A DNA stretch of 14,293 nt, from positions 1-14,293 of the forward strand of contig JAFQWB010000004.1 in the NCBI GenBank assembly GCA_017407725.1, written 5' to 3'. Each line of letters begins with the position of its first letter. The stretch's first letter is position 1. This document shows positions 1 through 7,334 of this stretch, piece after piece. Under the pieces are notes generated by a model. That model had not been told where the DNA came from. It was given only the letters and a program-made list of their open reading frames with translations, and made no database searches. Source of the DNA: Clostridia bacterium. GTDB taxonomy: Bacteria; Bacillota_A; Clostridia; Oscillospirales; CAG-272. The position numbers were made by a program, and so were the translations under genes.

Positions 1-2370
1 AGCGTAAAGGCAGAGGTTGTTGAAGCTGACGATGCCGGAAAGGTTACCTATAAGAGCTCTGACGAGAAGGTCGTTACCGTTGACGAAAACGGAGTTGTTA
101 CCGCAGTCGGAGAAGGCTATGCGGTGATTTCTGCAAACGTATATAAGGGAAGAGCGGTATACTGTGCAGTATCGGTAACACCCGAGGAGCTTTACGTTTA
201 CGAAAGCCTCGGAAACCCCTATCTTCCTATCTGGGAGCACATTCCCGACGGAGAGCCTTACGTGTTTGAAGATCCCGACAATCCGGGAAAATACAGAGTT
301 TACGTGTACGGATCGCACGATACCAAGCTCTCGCACTACTGCGGATATGAGCAGGTGGTATGGTCTGCACCTGTTGACGATCTTACAAAGTGGACCTATC
401 ACGGCGAGATATTCAAATCGACCGTTCAGGGAACAAAGGATACTCTTTACGCTCCCGATATGGTAGAGGTGGTAAATGCAGACGGAAGCAAGACCTACTA
501 TTTCTATCCCAACAATCAGACGGGCGGAAGACGCGGCATGGTTGCAAAATCAAGCCGTCCCGACGGTCCCTTCCTCACCTGCAACTGGTCGGATGAAAAT
601 ATAACCGAGACGGTAGGACCGCTCGGCTTTGACGTTGCCGTTCTCTATGACGATGACGGAAGAGTATACGGATATTGGGGTTTTGAAAACAACGAGGATT
701 GCTGCTTTGCAGAGCTTGACCCGAACACAATGGCAACTCTCAAAGAGGGAACAGAGATACGTCTTAACCTTCCCACACGTACCGATATCAGCAGTCCGAA
801 ATACGATCCCTCGAAATATAACATTTATCAGGACGAATACGTTGATATGTGGGGCTTCTTTGAAGCACCCTCGATAAGAAAGATAGGCAACAAATACGTG
901 CTCATCTTCTCAAGACGCGGACTTTTGACAGAGCCTACGGGATGCAATACATTCCAGCTTGCATACGGATACAGCGACAGCCCCGAAGGACCTTGGAAGT
1001 GGGGTGGAATCATCGTTGATGCAGGCGGCGAGGCGATTCCCAAAACGTCCACCTCATATGACAGAACCTTCCCTGCCGATAATACTCACGGAAGTATCTG
1101 TGAGATAAACGGACAGTGGTACGTTTTCTATCACAGATCGAATAACAGATACAGCAGACAGAGCACGCTTGATGCCATTACTGTAGAGTGGGATGAAAAG
1201 AGCGTTGCAGAGGGCGGTAAGGTTAGCATCAGTATGGCAGAGACTACCTCAAACGGTATGTATCTTGACGGACTTGAGCCCTACAGACAGTATCCCGCAA
1301 GTATCGTTTGCTACCTCACGGGCGGCTCGAATATACTTGCCGAGTATGATAAAGACAAGATCGATCCCGTTGTGATCGCATCCTCTCAGTCGGTTGCAGG
1401 AGTCAAGTATTTCAATTTTGATAAGAATGCTCCCGTCGGTAAATCCACGTCACTTGCAGTAACCCTCCGTCCTCTCGGAAAGGACGTTAAGGTTGACGTT
1501 TACTTAAGACCCGTGAGTGCTGTCAACACGCCTCCCACATATGACGGTAACAGACTTATCACCTCTGTGGGTGAGGGAAGCTTCAAGATCGGAACGGTGA
1601 ATATCACCGCCGATATGGAGCAGGTACCCGTTATGCTTACTCTTTCCTCAGACGAGATAGATTCTCTTGACGGAAAATGGGGTATTTTCTTCGTGTTTAC
1701 GGGAAGCGGAAGCAATCTTTGTGAGTTCCACAGCTTTGAGCTTTATACCGATAAGCCTACCGAGGATAAAGAGGAAGAGGAAAACAGTGCCGTAATATAT
1801 GACTTTACCAAAATGACCGAAAGCGAGCTTCTTGAAAACTTCGATATTGTAAGAGAGAACAAGGATCACTACGAGATTTCGAAGAGCGGACTTACCGTCA
1901 ACAATCAGAAAGCAGGACTTTACGGAGGGGGAGGCTCTTGCGAGAACATTTTCCTTGCCGACGTTGAGGGTGATTTTGTTGCCGAGGTCAAGGTGACGAT
2001 GTCAGAGGCTCTCAGTGCCAACTGGCAGCAGTTTGTTCTTCTTGTTTATCAGAATGACGATAACTACGTCAAGATGAACTACGGAATGAACGGCGGTACG
2101 GGATGTCAGCTTCTTTTTGAGAAGGACGGAAGTGAAAAGAAGAGCTACGGTGCGGGACTTTCAACAACCGAGATATGGCTCAGAATCGAGAAGGTCGGAA
2201 AGGTTTACAGAGGATTCTATTCGACAGACGGTATAAGCTATACTCTTATCGGCGAAGCGTATGAATTTGCACTTGAAAACGTGAAGATCGGTCTTGCCGC
2301 TCACAACGACGGAGGAGACGCTCCTTCCATTGACTTTAATATCGAATATCTCAAGATAGAAAAGAAATAA
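1..2370 (+). CDS. GH43 family glycoside hydrolase with BIG2, CBM6-like and DUF1349-like domains (5' truncated)
   Basis: The frame is open from base 1, so the gene starts upstream; 789 residues are visible and no start codon should be assigned here. Visible residues 1 to about 57 read as the end of a bacterial Ig-like BIG2 domain (YKSSDEKVVTVDENGVVTAV). A five-bladed GH43 catalytic domain follows, about residues 65-400. The expected acidic triad can be placed: D83 in IPDGEPYVF (general base), D153 in YAPDMVEV (pKa modulator) and E288 in FFEAPSI (general acid). H363 in NTHGSI fits the central calcium/water-binding His of the family. Residues about 430-582 look like a CBM6-type beta-sandwich, then an acidic linker (EDKEEEEN), then about residues 598-789 resembling the DUF1349/GH43 C-terminal concanavalin-like domain. 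It is probably an exported arabinofuranosidase or xylosidase acting on hemicellulose or pectin side chains; substrate is inference. The AraC regulator follows after 19 bp. Confidence 0.9.
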   Translation, partial: SVKAEVVEADDAGKVTYKSSDEKVVTVDENGVVTAVGEGYAVISANVYKGRAVYCAVSVTPEELYVYESLGNPYLPIWEHIPDGEPYVFEDPDNPGKYRVYVYGSHDTKLSHYCGYEQVVWSAPVDDLTKWTYHGEIFKSTVQGTKDTLYAPDMVEVVNADGSKTYYFYPNNQTGGRRGMVAKSSRPDGPFLTCNWSDENITETVGPLGFDVAVLYDDDGRVYGYWGFENNEDCCFAELDPNTMATLKEGTEIRLNLPTRTDISSPKYDPSKYNIYQDEYVDMWGFFEAPSIRKIGNKYVLIFSRRGLLTEPTGCNTFQLAYGYSDSPEGPWKWGGIIVDAGGEAIPKTSTSYDRTFPADNTHGSICEINGQWYVFYHRSNNRYSRQSTLDAITVEWDEKSVAEGGKVSISMAETTSNGMYLDGLEPYRQYPASIVCYLTGGSNILAEYDKDKIDPVVIASSQSVAGVKYFNFDKNAPVGKSTSLAVTLRPLGKDVKVDVYLRPVSAVNTPPTYDGNRLITSVGEGSFKIGTVNITADMEQVPVMLTLSSDEIDSLDGKWGIFFVFTGSGSNLCEFHSFELYTDKPTEDKEEEENSAVIYDFTKMTESELLENFDIVRENKDHYEISKSGLTVNNQKAGLYGGGGSCENIFLADVEGDFVAEVKVTMSEALSANWQQFVLLVYQNDDNYVKMNYGMNGGTGCQLLFEKDGSEKKSYGAGLSTTEIWLRIEKVGKVYRGFYSTDGISYTLIGEAYEFALENVKIGLAAHNDGGDAPSIDFNIEYLKIEKK

Positions 2371-2389
2371 GAGAAAAAGGAGGGGAAGA

Positions 2390-3226
2390 ATGATCTACGA
2401 AGCTTTCAGATCGGGATTTGACGATTCCTTTCACGTTCATTACGAGAGCAGATTCACCTTTCCCATGCATATTCACAGAAGCTACGAGATAATAGTGTCG
2501 CTTGACAAAAGCCTTTACGTTACTGTAAATTCGAATGAATATGAGCTTAAAAAGAACGATGCGCTTATTGTATTTCCATATCAGCGCCATTCGTATAGAC
2601 ATACCGATGAGCATAGAACTCTCGTTTTTATCTTTTCTCCCGGTTGCGTACCCTACTTTCACCGTATGACAGAGAACAAGTACCCGTCGGGACAGACCTT
2701 CTCGATCGAAAACAGCAGTGTGGCAAGAATGCTCGGAGGGATAAACAGAGAAAATTTCAAGGAATTTCAAAGCGAGTTTGAGGACCGATTTGCAATAAGA
2801 GGAATTCTTTATACTCTTCTCTCTCATTTTATGAAGCAGAACGAACTTGTTCAGGGAGGAGCGCAGATAGAGGGTATGCTTATTGAAAGAATGCTCTCGC
2901 TTGTCGATTCTCTTGATATTTGCGAGGTAAGTCTTAATAAGATTTCTGAGAAGCTCGGATACGATTACTACTATCTGTCAAAATATTTCAAGAAAATACT
3001 CGGTGTAAGCTTTACGAGCTACGTGAATCAGTACAGAGTTCACAAGGCGTGTCAGATACTTCAGAGCGAGAAATGCAAAATGATAGACGTCGCAATGAGA
3101 GTCGGATACAACAATTCAAGAAGCTTCAACAGTAATTTCAAAAAGGTTACCGGAATAACCCCTCTTCAGTACGTTTCGGGCAAAAAGCCCGACTGGAGCA
3201 AGGTCGGTACTATTATTGTAAAATAA
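2390..3226 (+). CDS. AraC family transcriptional regulator
   Basis: 278 residues, the usual length for the family. The N-terminal half (about 10-75) is a cupin-like sensor domain with HIHRSYEIIVSLDKSL, followed by a predicted turn FPYQRHSY. The C-terminal hundred residues carry the two AraC helix-turn-helix units: about 181-204 (LNKISEKLGYDYYYLSKYFKK) and about 229-254 (IDVAMRVGYNNSRSFNSNFKK), closing with the conserved GITPLQY motif. The ATG is preceded by a strong AGGAGG-type ribosome site with good spacing (about 2379-2385). It starts 19 bp after the GH43 stop, with no promoter visible between them, so the two are probably co-transcribed. By analogy with other AraC proteins beside glycoside hydrolases, it likely senses a sugar released by the enzyme and activates the locus; the ligand is unknown. 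A strong terminator follows directly. Confidence 0.93.
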   Translation: MIYEAFRSGFDDSFHVHYESRFTFPMHIHRSYEIIVSLDKSLYVTVNSNEYELKKNDALIVFPYQRHSYRHTDEHRTLVFIFSPGCVPYFHRMTENKYPSGQTFSIENSSVARMLGGINRENFKEFQSEFEDRFAIRGILYTLLSHFMKQNELVQGGAQIEGMLIERMLSLVDSLDICEVSLNKISEKLGYDYYYLSKYFKKILGVSFTSYVNQYRVHKACQILQSEKCKMIDVAMRVGYNNSRSFNSNFKKVTGITPLQYVSGKKPDWSKVGTIIVK

Positions 3227-3232
3227 AAAAAT

Positions 3233-3277
3233 CCGTGCGATATGCCCGTTATCGGGCTTATCGCACGGTCTTTTTTT
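3233..3277. terminator. Bidirectional intrinsic terminator between araC-type gene and hemolysin III gene
   Basis: A 10-bp stem (3233-3242 with 3259-3268, CCGTGCGATA/TATCGCACGG) continues through one T/T mismatch into a 5-bp stem (3244-3248 with 3253-3257) and a TTAT loop. A T tract (3269-3277) follows on the + strand, and an A-rich run before the stem (3221-3231) gives a T tract on the - strand. It serves both convergent genes. Confidence 0.92.
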
Positions 3278-3278
3278 G

Positions 3279-3953
3279 TCAGAGTATAACGTAAAAATAA
3301 ACTCCTATAAACTGAAGTATGCTTGCCGCCACGACGAAAACGTGGAAGGTCGAGTGCATGTAGCGGTGCTTCTTTCCCATACCGTAAAGAACCGCGCCCA
3401 CGGTATATACTATACCGCCTGCAAGGATGTAGAGAAATCCCGCGACGGTGAGCGCCTTGATGGCGGTGTCAAGCGCAATGACCACGCTCCAGCCCATACC
3501 GATATAGCAGATCATTGAGAGAACGGCGTACTTTTTAAGATCTATTGCCGTGAAGGTGGCACCGAGTGCGGCAAGACCCCAGACTATTCCGAAAAGGCTC
3601 CACGCTGCGGCGGGAGAAACCTCTCTTATGGATGATAAAAGAATAGGGGTATAGGTCCCTGCAATGAGAAAATATATGGTGCAGTGATCAATGACCTGCA
3701 TTACCTTTTTTGCCATCGGACTTTTAAGTCCGTGATAAACGCTTGAGACCGTATAGACCGCAATAAGTGATGCTCCGTATACTGCGCCTCCGACTATTCC
3801 GAAAGCATCGCTCTTTGCGGCGGACGTAAGCACGCACATGATGAGAGCGATTGCGCTGAGCCCGCCTCCGACTATGTGAGATACCGTGTTGAATATTTCT
3901 TCTCCCCTTGTGTAATCGGGAAGTAATCTGTCTGAAAGCTTTGTTCTTGTCAC
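3279..3953 (-). CDS. Hemolysin III / PAQR (CREST superfamily) membrane protein
   Basis: 224 residues with about seven hydrophobic segments, the expected size for the bacterial hemolysin III (TrhA/YqfA-like) family. Conserved CREST-superfamily residues are present: E19, N22 and SH at 25-26 in EEIFNTVSHIVGG, the SSVYH motif at 70-74, DH at 89-90 followed by IYFLIAGTYTP, and the C-terminal HxxxH at 200 and 204 (YMHSTFHVF). These His, Asp and Ser residues are the presumed zinc-binding hydrolase-like site. The haemolysin name is historical; in bacteria the family is linked to membrane lipid homeostasis, and true toxicity should not be assumed. The start codon is GTG (bases 3951-3953), chosen because the first conserved helix begins soon after and an AAAGGA ribosome site lies at about 3962-3967. 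It stands alone, convergent with the AraC-type gene and divergent from the GDPD gene. Confidence 0.9.
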   Translation of the reverse strand: MTRTKLSDRLLPDYTRGEEIFNTVSHIVGGGLSAIALIMCVLTSAAKSDAFGIVGGAVYGASLIAVYTVSSVYHGLKSPMAKKVMQVIDHCTIYFLIAGTYTPILLSSIREVSPAAAWSLFGIVWGLAALGATFTAIDLKKYAVLSMICYIGMGWSVVIALDTAIKALTVAGFLYILAGGIVYTVGAVLYGMGKKHRYMHSTFHVFVVAASILQFIGVYFYVIL

Positions 3954-3991
3954 GTGGATATCCTTTCGCTTTTGTTTTGTGCTTTGTGATA

Positions 3992-4020
3992 AGGATAATA
4001 TATTTTTACGGTAAAGTCAA
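3992..4020 (-). promoter_or_regulatory. Probable sigma-A promoter of the hemolysin III gene
   Basis: On the - strand, TTGACT (4015-4020) is followed after 17 bp by TATCCT (3992-3997), a 5/6 and 4/6 match to consensus. It sits about 40 bp upstream of the GTG start. The -10 is weak, so the call is tentative. Confidence 0.42.
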
Positions 4021-4032
4021 GGAATTTATACG

Positions 4033-4072
4033 TACTCTCTCTATACTTATGAAAAACGGTTTGTAGAGAGTA
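4033..4072. repeat. Inverted repeat TACTCTCT / AGAGAGTA in divergent intergenic region
   Basis: A perfect 8-bp inverted repeat (4033-4040 and 4065-4072) with 24 bp between arms. It lies upstream of both divergent promoters, so it could be an operator or the remains of a regulatory element. No function is evident. Confidence 0.45.
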
Positions 4073-4076
4073 ATAT

Positions 4077-4105
4077 TTCCTCTTCTACTGTGAGTAGAGA
4101 AGGAA
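4077..4105. repeat. Hairpin-forming inverted repeat, 12-bp arms
   Basis: Arms 4077-4088 (TTCCTCTTCTAC) and 4094-4105 (GTAGAGAAGGAA) pair with one mismatch and one G-T wobble around a TGTGA loop. No T tract follows on either strand, so this is not an ordinary intrinsic terminator. It lies 37 bp upstream of the GDPD -35 box. Confidence 0.5.
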
Positions 4106-4141
4106 AAAACAAAGCAAAATCAAATAAAAATGCATTCTCTA

Positions 4142-4170
4142 TTGACATTTCGGAAGTCGAAGTGTAAAAT
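4142..4170 (+). promoter_or_regulatory. Sigma-A promoter of the GDPD lipoprotein gene
   Basis: TTGACA (4142-4147) and TAAAAT (4165-4170) are separated by 17 bp. Transcription should start near 4177, giving a 5' leader of only about 25 bases before the ATG at 4203. Confidence 0.82.
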
Positions 4171-4202
4171 GAAATCAAGAAAATTCCGAGGAGGGAATGC
4201 AT

Positions 4203-6002
4203 ATGAAATTATCGTTAAGAGCGGTCTTTTTGACTTTGATGCTTTCTTTCGTTATGATGCTGTTGCTTGCGACTGCTTCGTGCGGTGAAAAAAATCCCGA
4301 GGTCACAGCTTCGGATACGGTGGCTGACAGCGGTGCCGTTACAACGTCGGGAAAAGACGTGTCAGATCCGATGCCGCAAATGCTTACCGTTTTTGCAAAC
4401 GGAAAGACAGAATACGCCATCGTTCATTCAGAAACCTTAAACTCGCAGGTGTTTGATGCACTTGGTGATCTTCGCTCGGCATTTCGCCAAAAATTCGGCA
4501 AGGATATTGACAGAAAATACGACAGACTCTTAAACGGAGAGCAGCCTTCCGATGACGCCAAGGAAATACTCATCGGTCTTACCAACCGTGCAGAGTCGGG
4601 CGAGGCATACGACTTGCTTGAAAAAGAAGGCTTCCTCATAAAAGCCGTGAATAACCGTATAGTAATAGTAGGCTCGGGTGAGGTTATGCTTATGAAGGCG
4701 CTCGACTATTTTGAAAAGACCTACATAGATCCCGCCGATGATAAGCTTGAGGTTCCTGCAGATCTCAATTATTTCTGCGCTCCGTCTTACGAAGGTGTTG
4801 TAACAGAGAATTCCGATAAAAGCATAACGCTCGATCTTAAAGAATTTGTCGTTACTTACGATGAGGATAACGAGCAGGTCTTTGTGCCTTATATGGCGCA
4901 AGCGCTCGGCACTCGCGGAAAGAAGGAGATAGGATTTTTCGGCGCACTTGAGGATCAGTGTGTAAATAGGTTTGAAATTCTTTTCGGCTCGTGTGACCGT
5001 ACCGAATATACCACCACCGATAAAGAGTTCCTTTTCCGTGATTTCTATATTTGCTATAATAACAATAAGCTCAGTATAAGCGCATTCAGCGTGTACGGAT
5101 ATGAGCAGGCAATAAATTACTTACTTGCTGCCGGAGGGAAGCTTACGATTCCCGCAGATGGATTATACGTTGAATATGATTACGGAAACGACTATTTCGG
5201 TGCACTTCTGAAAAACTACGAAAATCACAGTCTTGAGGGATCGTGGATGATAAATGTTTGCCACAGAGGCGATATTACCACGAACAACTATCCCGAAAAC
5301 TCGCTTCCTTCATATCAGTCTTGTATAGATAATAATATTGACGTTATTGAAACCGACCTTCGCAAAACCAAGGACGGAGTATGGGTGATTCTTCACGATG
5401 ACACTCTTGACAGAACCACCAACGGTTCGGGTATTTTGGCAGAAATGACCTATGAGGAAATTCAGAAATACTTCCTTCTTACTCAGAACGGCGGAAACGG
5501 CTCGACTCTTACCGAATACAAGATCCCCACTCTTGAGGAAATAATCGATCTTTGCAAAGGAAGAGTTCTTTTCAATCTCGATAAGCTTACTCTTTCCGAT
5601 TTCCAGTCGGTTTACAACGTTTTTGAAGAAAAGGGAGCTGTAAGCATGGCAATGATAAAGAGCGATTCCTGCTCTGCAGAGGATATTTCCAAGTGGTTTG
5701 GAAAGCTTGCAAAGGACGGCAGAGAGCTTCCTCTCTTCTCGCCTCTTCTTTACGGAGATCCCAAGGGAGCATCACCCGCCTTCAAGGGTCTTACCTCTAT
5801 GATAGAAACGGGACCCGGTCATAACTCAGAGCTTCTTTCCTTCCTTAGCGATGAATGTAACGTAAGACCCATGTGTCTTACGGCGCTCAGCCCCTCAAAG
5901 GAAAACGTTGAGACGTGGTCGCTTTATAAGGAGAACGGTTATCTTGCCATAATGACCGACGAGCCCATAAAGCTAAAGAAATTTATTCACGAGAAAAATT
6001 AA
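4203..6002 (+). CDS. Lipoprotein with duplicated N-terminal module and C-terminal glycerophosphodiester phosphodiesterase domain
   Basis: 599 residues from the ATG at 4203. Another in-frame ATG lies at 4197, but the GAGGAGGG ribosome site ends at 4195, far too close to that codon and well spaced (7 bases) for 4203. A lipoprotein signal peptide runs from MKLSLRAVF to LLATASCG, with C27 as the probable lipidated residue, so the protein should sit on the outside of the membrane. Residues about 60-175 and 195-325 look like two copies of one alpha/beta module: EILIGLTNR...NNRIVIVG...ALDYF compared with EILFGSCDR...NNKLSISA...AINYL. These resemble the non-catalytic N-terminal domains of GH67/GH20-type enzymes. 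The GDPD barrel spans about 348-596, with H354-R355-G, E365-N366, E383/D385 metal ligands, H398-D399, K461 in FNLDK and a C-terminal MTDEP. It likely hydrolyses glycerophosphodiesters or a teichoic-acid-like polymer at the cell surface; substrate is inferred. It is a single gene with its own promoter and terminator. Confidence 0.9.
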   Translation: MKLSLRAVFLTLMLSFVMMLLLATASCGEKNPEVTASDTVADSGAVTTSGKDVSDPMPQMLTVFANGKTEYAIVHSETLNSQVFDALGDLRSAFRQKFGKDIDRKYDRLLNGEQPSDDAKEILIGLTNRAESGEAYDLLEKEGFLIKAVNNRIVIVGSGEVMLMKALDYFEKTYIDPADDKLEVPADLNYFCAPSYEGVVTENSDKSITLDLKEFVVTYDEDNEQVFVPYMAQALGTRGKKEIGFFGALEDQCVNRFEILFGSCDRTEYTTTDKEFLFRDFYICYNNNKLSISAFSVYGYEQAINYLLAAGGKLTIPADGLYVEYDYGNDYFGALLKNYENHSLEGSWMINVCHRGDITTNNYPENSLPSYQSCIDNNIDVIETDLRKTKDGVWVILHDDTLDRTTNGSGILAEMTYEEIQKYFLLTQNGGNGSTLTEYKIPTLEEIIDLCKGRVLFNLDKLTLSDFQSVYNVFEEKGAVSMAMIKSDSCSAEDISKWFGKLAKDGRELPLFSPLLYGDPKGASPAFKGLTSMIETGPGHNSELLSFLSDECNVRPMCLTALSPSKENVETWSLYKENGYLAIMTDEPIKLKKFIHEKN

Positions 6003-6003
6003 G

Positions 6004-6040
6004 AAAAACGCATCCGCTTTTTGATTGCGGATGCGTTTTT
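6004..6040. terminator. Bidirectional intrinsic terminator between GDPD and amidohydrolase-like genes
   Basis: A perfect 14-bp stem (6004-6017 with 6027-6040, core ACGCATCCGC/GCGGATGCGT) has A/T ends and a 9-base loop. The flanking A and T runs give a U tract in either direction. It begins right after the GDPD stop and ends 3 bp before the stop of the convergent gene. Confidence 0.94.
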
Positions 6041-6042
6041 GT

Positions 6043-7314
6043 TTACATAAGAAGATCTGCAAGTCTGTCGCTTTCGGGATTTTTCTTTATGGAAAGCTTG
6101 TCGATAAGATCGCCTGCACGAACTACAGCCACAGGCTTTGAAAGGGCTGTTATATCCTTCGCGGGATCGGATGAAAGAATTACCATATCGGCTGTCTTTC
6201 CTTTGTCGATGCTTCCCAAAACACCGTCAAGTCCAAGAAGCGAGGCGTTGGTGAGGGTTGCCGTTTTTATGGCATCGAGGGGAGATACAGCGCAGTATTT
6301 CGAGAAGAAATAAAGCTCTCTGAAAAATGAATAGTGAGTTACAAAGGGAAGAGAAGCGCCGCTTCCTATTCCTACGGGAATACCTGCAAGAATGGCAAGT
6401 CTTGCAAAGTGGACGGCACCCTTGATCCTTTCTCTTGCTCTTGATGCCTTCTCGCTGTCAAGTGAGGTAAGAGTCTGCGAGAGCCTTGCAAGAGAGAGCA
6501 TGGGCGAAATTGAAAGAATAAGAGACGCGCCCTTTTCCTTCATGAGCTTTACCGTGTCGACTGTTGCATCCGCATATCCTTCAATGATATCTACACCGTT
6601 TTCAAGTGCGGATATAACGCTTTTGTTTTGCTCGCAGTATGCCGAAACCTTGTAGCCGAGAAGATGCGCTCTGTCGGTAACCGTCTTTATCATTTCGGGT
6701 GTCATAACAGGTGAAGCGTCACCCGAAAGATGTCTGTCTGCAATTATCCGTATGTAATCGGTGTCGATTGCGGCGTGCGCGTCAACGTGTATCGAAAGAG
6801 AATAGCAATCGCCCGAGGATACTGCAAAAAGTCCGTCTCCGTATCCGCCCTCTGCGGTTATCGCAGGACCGGATGCTATTATGCGAGGGCCTTTTTCGTT
6901 TGTGTTTTTTATAATGTTTCTGACTCTTACGTCCGAATAGTGAGAATCGCCCATTATTCTTACAGTCGTTATGCCCGAGTGAAGAGCGCTTTCCATATTT
7001 TCGGTAGCGATCTTGTCGGGTATGCCCTTTGCCATCGACTGTGAAAATGTTCCGACTATAGCCTTCTGAAGAGCAATGTCCTTTATTTCGTTAAGATCCT
7101 TCTTGCAGGAAAATAAATGTGAGGAAAGGTTTATCATTCCGGGAATCATATACTTTCCCTTAAGATTAATACGTCTGTAGCCTGCAGGGATCTTTTTGTC
7201 AGAATCAAGGATGTCGGTTATTATATCTCCGTCTGTAAGGACGGTCATATTTTCAAGCGGCTTAAAGCTGCCGTTTGCGCCGTATAACGTAAGATTTGCA
7301 AATGCGTACTTCAT
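6043..7314 (-). CDS. Amidohydrolase-fold protein, probably catalytically inactive
   Basis: 423 residues with full-length imidazolonepropionase/prolidase-like amidohydrolase architecture: an N-terminal beta-sandwich strand set, the KYMIPGMIN turn (about 54-62), GITTVRIMGD (114-123), GPRIIASGPAIT...GGYGD (142-160) and the C-terminal AIKTATLTNASLLGL...GSIDKGKTADMVIL stretch (348-380). The metal-binding positions are degenerate. The usual D-x-H-x-H reads N62-L-S64-S-H66; the bridging Lys position is R189 (YIRIIADR); the His of the next strand is Y226/C227; the IEHG His is G246 (IIEGYAD); the GTD Asp is G319 (IGSGAS). Only one potential ligand His survives. Either it is a pseudoenzyme with a binding or structural role, or it uses a quite different site. 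It is the last gene of the ACT-UPF0210 operon, 20 bp after its neighbour, with a GGAAG ribosome site. The reading frame is intact, so it is not a decaying pseudogene. Confidence 0.85.
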   Translation of the reverse strand: MKYAFANLTLYGANGSFKPLENMTVLTDGDIITDILDSDKKIPAGYRRINLKGKYMIPGMINLSSHLFSCKKDLNEIKDIALQKAIVGTFSQSMAKGIPDKIATENMESALHSGITTVRIMGDSHYSDVRVRNIIKNTNEKGPRIIASGPAITAEGGYGDGLFAVSSGDCYSLSIHVDAHAAIDTDYIRIIADRHLSGDASPVMTPEMIKTVTDRAHLLGYKVSAYCEQNKSVISALENGVDIIEGYADATVDTVKLMKEKGASLILSISPMLSLARLSQTLTSLDSEKASRARERIKGAVHFARLAILAGIPVGIGSGASLPFVTHYSFFRELYFFSKYCAVSPLDAIKTATLTNASLLGLDGVLGSIDKGKTADMVILSSDPAKDITALSKPVAVVRAGDLIDKLSIKKNPESDRLADLLM

Positions 7315-7334
7315 AATAAGAAGACTTCCTTGTA

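Noticed and set aside
124..126. GTG at 124 as the start of the GH43 gene
   Set aside because: The frame is open and codes for a BIG2 domain upstream to base 1; GTG 124 falls within a coding strand of that domain (EGYAVISANV) and has no ribosome site.
2351..2827. 158-codon open frame on the - strand across the AraC-type gene
   Set aside because: It is antisense to a clearly recognised regulator, has no family resemblance and no ribosome site; a shadow frame.
4077..4105. Hairpin as an intrinsic terminator
   Set aside because: No T tract follows on either strand and no gene ends nearby.
4197..4202. ATG at 4197 as the start of the GDPD lipoprotein
   Set aside because: Only one base separates it from the GAGGAGGG ribosome site; the ATG at 4203 has correct spacing and gives a normal lipoprotein signal peptide.
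6043..7314. Amidohydrolase-like gene as a decaying pseudogene
   Set aside because: The frame is full length without frameshift or internal stop, fold motifs away from the metal site are well kept, and it has a ribosome site and operon position; a conserved pseudoenzyme fits better.
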